A stretch of 64,000 nt of DNA from Alphaproteobacteria bacterium. GTDB taxonomy: Bacteria > Pseudomonadota > Alphaproteobacteria > Micavibrionales > Micavibrionaceae. The notes under the pieces were generated by a model. It did no database searches. It was not told the origin of the DNA and was given only the letters and a program-made list of their open reading frames with translations. The stretch lies in assembly GCA_021776025.1 (NCBI GenBank), contig JAJFGR010000007.1, positions 124,001-188,000 on the forward strand. Direction: 5' to 3'. Every line of letters begins with the position of its first letter. Position 1 is the stretch's first letter. Shown piece after piece: positions 60,091 to 64,000 of the stretch. The position numbers and the translations under genes were made by a program.

Positions 60091-61107
60091 TTATGCGGCT
60101 TTCGAGATGAGTTCTTTATAGATGGCTTCGGGGCGCGGTCCCATGTGGCTGATGACTTCGGCGGCGGCGAGAGCGCCCAGTTTTCCGCAGGTTTCAGGGT
60201 CTTTGCCTTCGGTAAAACCATAGAGAAAACCGGCGGCGAACTGGTCACCGGCGCCAGTGGTATCAATAACCTGATCGACAGGGGCGGCGTCAATTTTAAT
60301 TTGTTCACCTTTGGTTATAATTACCGCGCCTTTTTCTCCGCGGGTTATAGCGGCAATCTCGACATGTTCGCTGACTGCGCTGATGGCATCATCAAAGTTA
60401 TCCTGCATATAAAGCGATTTAATCTCTTCTTCGTTGGCAAACAGAAGATCGACATGGCTTTCAACCAAGCGCAGGAAGTCTGAGCGGTGACGATCGACGC
60501 AAAATGGGTCGGAAAGGGTGAGGGCAACGCGATGCCCGGCGTTATGGGCTAGCTCTGCGGCGCGAATGAAGGCTTGTTTGGCTTGTTCACGGTCGAACAA
60601 GTATCCCTCAAGATATGTGATTTTAGCATTGGCAATCAGATCCTCGTCGACATCTTCAGCATTTAGCTCAACGCTGGCACCTAAAAATGTATTCATTGTG
60701 CGCTGGGCATCCGGGGTTATGAGAATCAGGCAGCGGCCTGTTTTGGCACCCATCACAAGGGGTTGCGTATCAAACTGAATGCCTAAAGAGCGTAAATCAT
60801 GTTGGAAAATTTTCCCTAAATCATCATCGGCAACCTTACCGATAAAGCCGCCAGAGCCACCGAATGAAGCGAAACCGGCCATGGTGTTGCCTGCTGAGCC
60901 ACCAGAACTCTCAATTCCGGCGGGTATTTGATTGTAAAGCTCAATAGCACGCGTTTCTTCAATCAGGGTCATAGCACCTTTTTCCATGCCGTGCGCTTCC
61001 GCCTGTTGTTCGATAAAAGCATCATCGGTTTGAGCGAGAACATCGACGAGGGCATTTCCAACGGCGACTACGCCAAGAGCAGGTTCTGACATGAGGTTTA
61101 CATCCAT
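60091..61107 (-). CDS. PfkB-type carbohydrate or adenosine kinase
   Basis: 338 residues. The N-terminal VVAVGNALVDVLAQTDD and GGSAGNTMAGFASFGG segments and the ATP-site IDTTGAGDQFAAGFLYG (anion hole GAGD with catalytic Asp) are classic. It resembles adenosine kinase or ribokinase-like alphaproteobacterial enzymes (PfkB/adoK), with the substrate undetermined. Starts at 61107 (used) or 61092 (MSEP) are both possible; family alignment begins at the second. It is 3 bp downstream of nothing on its strand and lies 3 bp before the SBP gene's start. One of two PfkB kinases flanking a TetR regulator. Confidence 0.93.
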   Translation of the reverse strand: MDVNLMSEPALGVVAVGNALVDVLAQTDDAFIEQQAEAHGMEKGAMTLIEETRAIELYNQIPAGIESSGGSAGNTMAGFASFGGSGGFIGKVADDDLGKIFQHDLRSLGIQFDTQPLVMGAKTGRCLILITPDAQRTMNTFLGASVELNAEDVDEDLIANAKITYLEGYLFDREQAKQAFIRAAELAHNAGHRVALTLSDPFCVDRHRSDFLRLVESHVDLLFANEEEIKSLYMQDNFDDAISAVSEHVEIAAITRGEKGAVIITKGEQIKIDAAPVDQVIDTTGAGDQFAAGFLYGFTEGKDPETCGKLGALAAAEVISHMGPRPEAIYKELISKAA

Positions 61108-61183
61108 TTCTTGTTAGATTCGAAAAAAAGTCTATAAAGATGTACAAAATTCAGGTCGCTGGGCCAAGGAGATACTCGTTAAA

Positions 61184-61762
61184 ATGGCAAAAAAGTCTGA
61201 GAAAGATAATAAAAGTCTGATTGTGGAAAAGGCGTTAGAGCTGTCTGCGCAGCAGGGCTGGGCGCAGGTTACGTTGGCAGATATTGCGCGTGAATCTGGG
61301 CTATCATTACCGGAACTGTTTGATATTGTTGAAGATAAGACGGATGTTCTTGTGCTTTTAGGGCGCCAGATTGATCGCCGGGTGCTTGAAGTTATTGGGG
61401 GGCCGGACGCTGAAACCTCTGCGCGAGATCAGCTGTTTGATATTTTGATGGAGCGCTATGAAATTTTGAATGATTACCGGGCGGGTCTCATTCCAATTTT
61501 GGAGTCGTTTTGTTTTGATCCGAAGCAGGCGGTGATTTCATGTCCGCATCTTTGCCGGTCCATGACATGGATGCTGGAGGCGGCGGGTATTGAGACAAGC
61601 GGCATACGAGGAGCTCTAAAAATCATAGGTTTAACAGGAGCTTACATTAAAACTCTTAGAATTTGGAAAGGTGATGAAAGTGCGGATATGGCGAAGGTTA
61701 TGGCAGCGCTCGATAAAGATTTAGGACGCGCTGAGCAATTTGCGAATACGCTTGGTTTTTAG
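61184..61762 (+). CDS. TetR-family regulator
   Basis: 192 residues. Residues about 15-60 hold the HTH (VTLADIARESGLSLPELFDIVEDKTDVLVLLG), the pattern of TetR regulators with YF replaced by LFD. The ligand-binding region is of the alpha-helical type with two cysteines in SFCFDPKQAVISCPHLCRS. It is divergent from the 61107 PfkB gene (76 bp) and overlaps the end of the other PfkB gene (61759) by 4 bp, so either kinase could be a target. Ligand unknown. Confidence 0.88.
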   Translation: MAKKSEKDNKSLIVEKALELSAQQGWAQVTLADIARESGLSLPELFDIVEDKTDVLVLLGRQIDRRVLEVIGGPDAETSARDQLFDILMERYEILNDYRAGLIPILESFCFDPKQAVISCPHLCRSMTWMLEAAGIETSGIRGALKIIGLTGAYIKTLRIWKGDESADMAKVMAALDKDLGRAEQFANTLGF

Positions 61763-62640
61763 GATTCTTGAAGGGTTTTTAGAAATTCATCAACTTCATC
61801 ACTATAGGGGATGGAGGTATAACCACCAGGGCGTGAAGCGCTGACCGCTGCGGCGATATGGGCTTTTAATATTGTTTTATCAAGAGGTTGGTCAGCATGT
61901 AGTCCGGCGGCAAATGTCCCGCAGAATGTGTCTTCATACCCTTCGGGATAGCTCCAGTCCAAATTTTCGAGATTAATTTTAGGAAGTGGGGACGTTGTGC
62001 CTTTTATCTGCAATTCGATGGTGCCATTGGGGCTTATAAAGATGGTTTTTAATTGGCTGGTCTTGGCTATCGGGCTCGATAAGCGGGCCCACTCGTCTTT
62101 ATGTTTTGCCGAGCAAATCAGGTAGTCTAAATGCTCAATATCCTCTGCAGATATGTCAAAACGTGGGGAGGCATTCAGGATTGTTGTTGCCCCTTTTTCT
62201 TTTGCTGTTTTGAGGGCTTTTGAATTTTCTTCTGCGGGCAGTTCGGTTTGCATGAGAAGGATGCTTTGTTCGTTCAAGACATCCTCAGGAATTTGATCCG
62301 CTGTAGCTTTGGCACTGGCTCCTAGGGCTATAATTGTACGGTTTTCATGTTCGAGGCGAATGGCCGTGCCGGTTTGAACTTTTTCAGTTTTGGCGACCCC
62401 GGAGGTGATGACGCCATGCTTGCGCAGGCGCAAGAGGATATGTTTTGCGAGTTCGTCATCGCCGGTTTTGCTGACAACTGCGGTTTTTGCGCCAGCCTTG
62501 GTGGCCGCAAGCGCTTGCAGGCCGCCTTTACCGCCGACGCTATTTTTGTAATGTTTGCTGAATTCGAATTGCTCATATCGCTGTTCAGCGTCTGTTTCAA
62601 CGCGGATAAGCTGTAAGATACTTCCAAAAACATAGATCAT
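61759..62640 (-). CDS. PfkB-family kinase with altered anion-hole motif
   Basis: 293 residues. NSVGGKGGLQALAATKAG (about 33-50) is the sugar-binding GG switch. The ATP-site anion hole, usually GAGD, reads GYED in GYEDTFCGTF (Gly234, Tyr235, Glu236, Asp237); the catalytic base Asp is kept but the Ala-Gly pair is changed. It resembles ribokinase-like enzymes in length and order. Such a change could alter activity or specificity. It is convergent with the TetR gene, 4-bp overlap, and divergent from hemA at 62798. Substrate unknown. Confidence 0.88.
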   Translation of the reverse strand: MIYVFGSILQLIRVETDAEQRYEQFEFSKHYKNSVGGKGGLQALAATKAGAKTAVVSKTGDDELAKHILLRLRKHGVITSGVAKTEKVQTGTAIRLEHENRTIIALGASAKATADQIPEDVLNEQSILLMQTELPAEENSKALKTAKEKGATTILNASPRFDISAEDIEHLDYLICSAKHKDEWARLSSPIAKTSQLKTIFISPNGTIELQIKGTTSPLPKINLENLDWSYPEGYEDTFCGTFAAGLHADQPLDKTILKAHIAAAVSASRPGGYTSIPYSDEVDEFLKTLQES

Positions 62641-62797
62641 AAATCTTGAAACCCTGCGATTGTGTGTTAAGAAAGCGAACCAACTCTGGCCAATCGATAA
62701 TGTTATCTTTTATACTATAAAGACGCGTTTGATATGCATTGTTTTTTTATGAATTTATCGGGCGCGGGGGACAATAAGAATAAGGATAAAATAAACC

Positions 62798-64000
62798 ATG
62801 TTAGATTTTGATTATCTGGGCCATTTCGAAGAGTGTATTGAAGGCGTTAAAAAAGAGGGACGTTACCGCAGTTTTGCAAACCTAGAGCGGATTGCCGGGC
62901 AGTTTCCGAAGGCCATATATCGGCCGGCTGATGGCGGGGCCTCTCGTGAAGTGACGATCTGGTGCAGCAATGATTATCTGGGTATGGGGCAGCATCCGGT
63001 TGTAGTTAAGGCCGCGAAAGAAGCATTGGAGAATTCCGGCGCGGGCGCGGGCGGTACGCGCAATATTTCCGGCACAACGCGGTATCATGTTGAACTAGAA
63101 GAAAGTCTTGCTGATCTTCATCAAAAAGAGGCAGCCTTGGTGTTTTCATCCGGTTATGTTGCTAATGAAGGGGCGCTGGGAACCTTGGGCAAGATGTTAC
63201 CGGAGTGTGTAATTTTTTCTGATGAAATGAATCATGCCTCGATGATTCACGGGATGCGCGATTCAAGGGCTGAGAAAAAGATATTCCGTCATAATGATCT
63301 GGCGCATTTGGAAGAGCTTTTACAAAGTGTTGATGCTTTAAACCCTGGCCGCCCGAAAGTGATTGCGTTTGAATCTGTATATTCTATGGATGGCGATATT
63401 GCGCCAATTAAAGAAATCTGCGATTTAGCCGACAAGTATAATGCGATGACGTATTTGGATGAAGTGCATGGCGTTGGTCTTTATGGGGCGCGCGGCGGCG
63501 GTGTGGCGGAAGAACGTGGTTTGATGGGCCGTATTGATGTGATTGAAGGCACGTTCGGCAAGGCTTATGGCTGTATGGGCGGGTTTATTACCGGGCAGGC
63601 CGCGGTTGTTGATGTGATACGCAGTTTTGCTTCGAGCTTTATCTTTACAACGTCTTTGCCGCCAGCCGTTTTGGCCGGAGCGCGCGCGGCCGTAGAGCAT
63701 TTGAAGGTTTCGGATATCGAGCGGGCGAAGATGCGCCGCAATGTGAAGCTGTTTAAAGACATGCTGGAGGCAGAGAATCTGCCGTATATGCGCGCCGAAA
63801 GTCATATTGTGCCGTTGATTGTTGGTGAGCCGAATTGCTGCCGCGAGGTTTCACAAATTTTGATGAATGAGCATAATATATATGTGCAGCCGATTAATTA
63901 TCCGACAGTGCCAAAGGGGACAGAGCGTCTGCGCTTGACCGCGAGCGCCGCGCATTCGATTGATGATGTAAAGCATATGGCGAATACCTTGCAGTATATG
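62798..64000 (+). CDS. hemA: 5-aminolevulinate synthase (partial at right edge)
   Basis: The first 401 residues; the C-terminus lies outside the window (typical length about 405). It condenses glycine and succinyl-CoA to 5-aminolevulinate using PLP. ALAS blocks are in order: [57 protein letters not shown] and the PLP-lysine motif GTFGKAYG (family usually AKA or similar). AAGGA lies 11 nt before the ATG. ALAS (C4 pathway) supports an alphaproteobacterial host. It is divergent from the altered PfkB kinase. Confidence 0.98.
   Translation, partial: MLDFDYLGHFEECIEGVKKEGRYRSFANLERIAGQFPKAIYRPADGGASREVTIWCSNDYLGMGQHPVVVKAAKEALENSGAGAGGTRNISGTTRYHVELEESLADLHQKEAALVFSSGYVANEGALGTLGKMLPECVIFSDEMNHASMIHGMRDSRAEKKIFRHNDLAHLEELLQSVDALNPGRPKVIAFESVYSMDGDIAPIKEICDLADKYNAMTYLDEVHGVGLYGARGGGVAEERGLMGRIDVIEGTFGKAYGCMGGFITGQAAVVDVIRSFASSFIFTTSLPPAVLAGARAAVEHLKVSDIERAKMRRNVKLFKDMLEAENLPYMRAESHIVPLIVGEPNCCREVSQILMNEHNIYVQPINYPTVPKGTERLRLTASAAHSIDDVKHMANTLQYM

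Overview
The window reads as a chromosomal segment of an alphaproteobacterium of moderate, slightly AT-leaning composition. The evidence is the ALAS-type hemA of the C4 haem pathway at the right edge, the rph-rdgB-hemW block, map followed by radC remains, an IalB-family protein, a bactofilin, ppdK, and a protein matching the C-terminal module of the alphaproteobacterial SUV3-like helicase. A solitary IcmD/DotP-like membrane protein hints at a lineage that keeps Dot/Icm-related genes, such as Micavibrio-like groups, but that placement is inference. I saw no insertion sequence, prophage, CRISPR array or rRNA gene, and the only tRNA-like sequence has a broken acceptor stem.

Layout. 1-7.7 kb: a cold-shock protein cut by the edge, two PepSY-type exported proteins, several small exported or lipid-anchored proteins, a GNAT acetyltransferase, a DksA/TraR zinc-finger protein, a membrane-anchored coiled-coil protein with four exact-length 21-residue repeats, and an XRE regulator. 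7.7-15.4 kb: a GH13 glucosidase, Asp/Glu racemase and cyclophilin run; an iron-storage pair (bfd, bfr) around a thioredoxin-like protein; purB; an L,D-transpeptidase-fold lipoprotein; map; and a radC fragment lacking its N-terminus and one metal ligand. 15.5-20.9 kb: a 1115-residue autotransporter, an IalB-family protein and an alpha/beta-hydrolase lipoprotein. 21-24 kb: a MarR regulator with a cysteine-rich tail, divergent from an AhpD-like protein and a DUF2024 protein, followed by an FMN alpha-hydroxy-acid dehydrogenase and the tRNA-like sequence. 24-35 kb: a chemoreceptor, a pentapeptide-repeat protein, uvrC, bactofilin, nth, an Ada-type regulator/methyltransferase, dapB, dnaJ and an extra J-domain protein. 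35-43.7 kb: dnaK, grpE, rph, rdgB, the IcmD-like protein, hemW and exported proteins of unknown function.

43.7-50.2 kb holds the SUV3 C-terminal-only gene overlapping a Rap1a-type exported protein, then a compact five-gene metal-handling operon. That operon encodes an HMA-type periplasmic protein, an outer-membrane barrel, a MerT-like membrane protein, a CsoR-type repressor and an eight-or-more-helix permease, and it lies behind a clear ATACCC/GGGTAT operator. Two single-domain response regulators and ispB follow. 50.2-64 kb holds ppdK, a 51-residue membrane protein, an orphan exported protein flanked on one side by what looks like a decayed ygfZ 3' end, ygfZ and a GT9 glycosyltransferase with overlapping start codons, a peptide-binding protein, two PfkB-type kinases around a TetR regulator, and the start of hemA.

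The least explained items are the metal operon, the solitary IcmD-like gene, the helicase C-terminal module without its helicase, the MarR/AhpD/DUF2024 set and the tRNA-like sequence. Domain assignments come from motif recognition by eye, without database searches.
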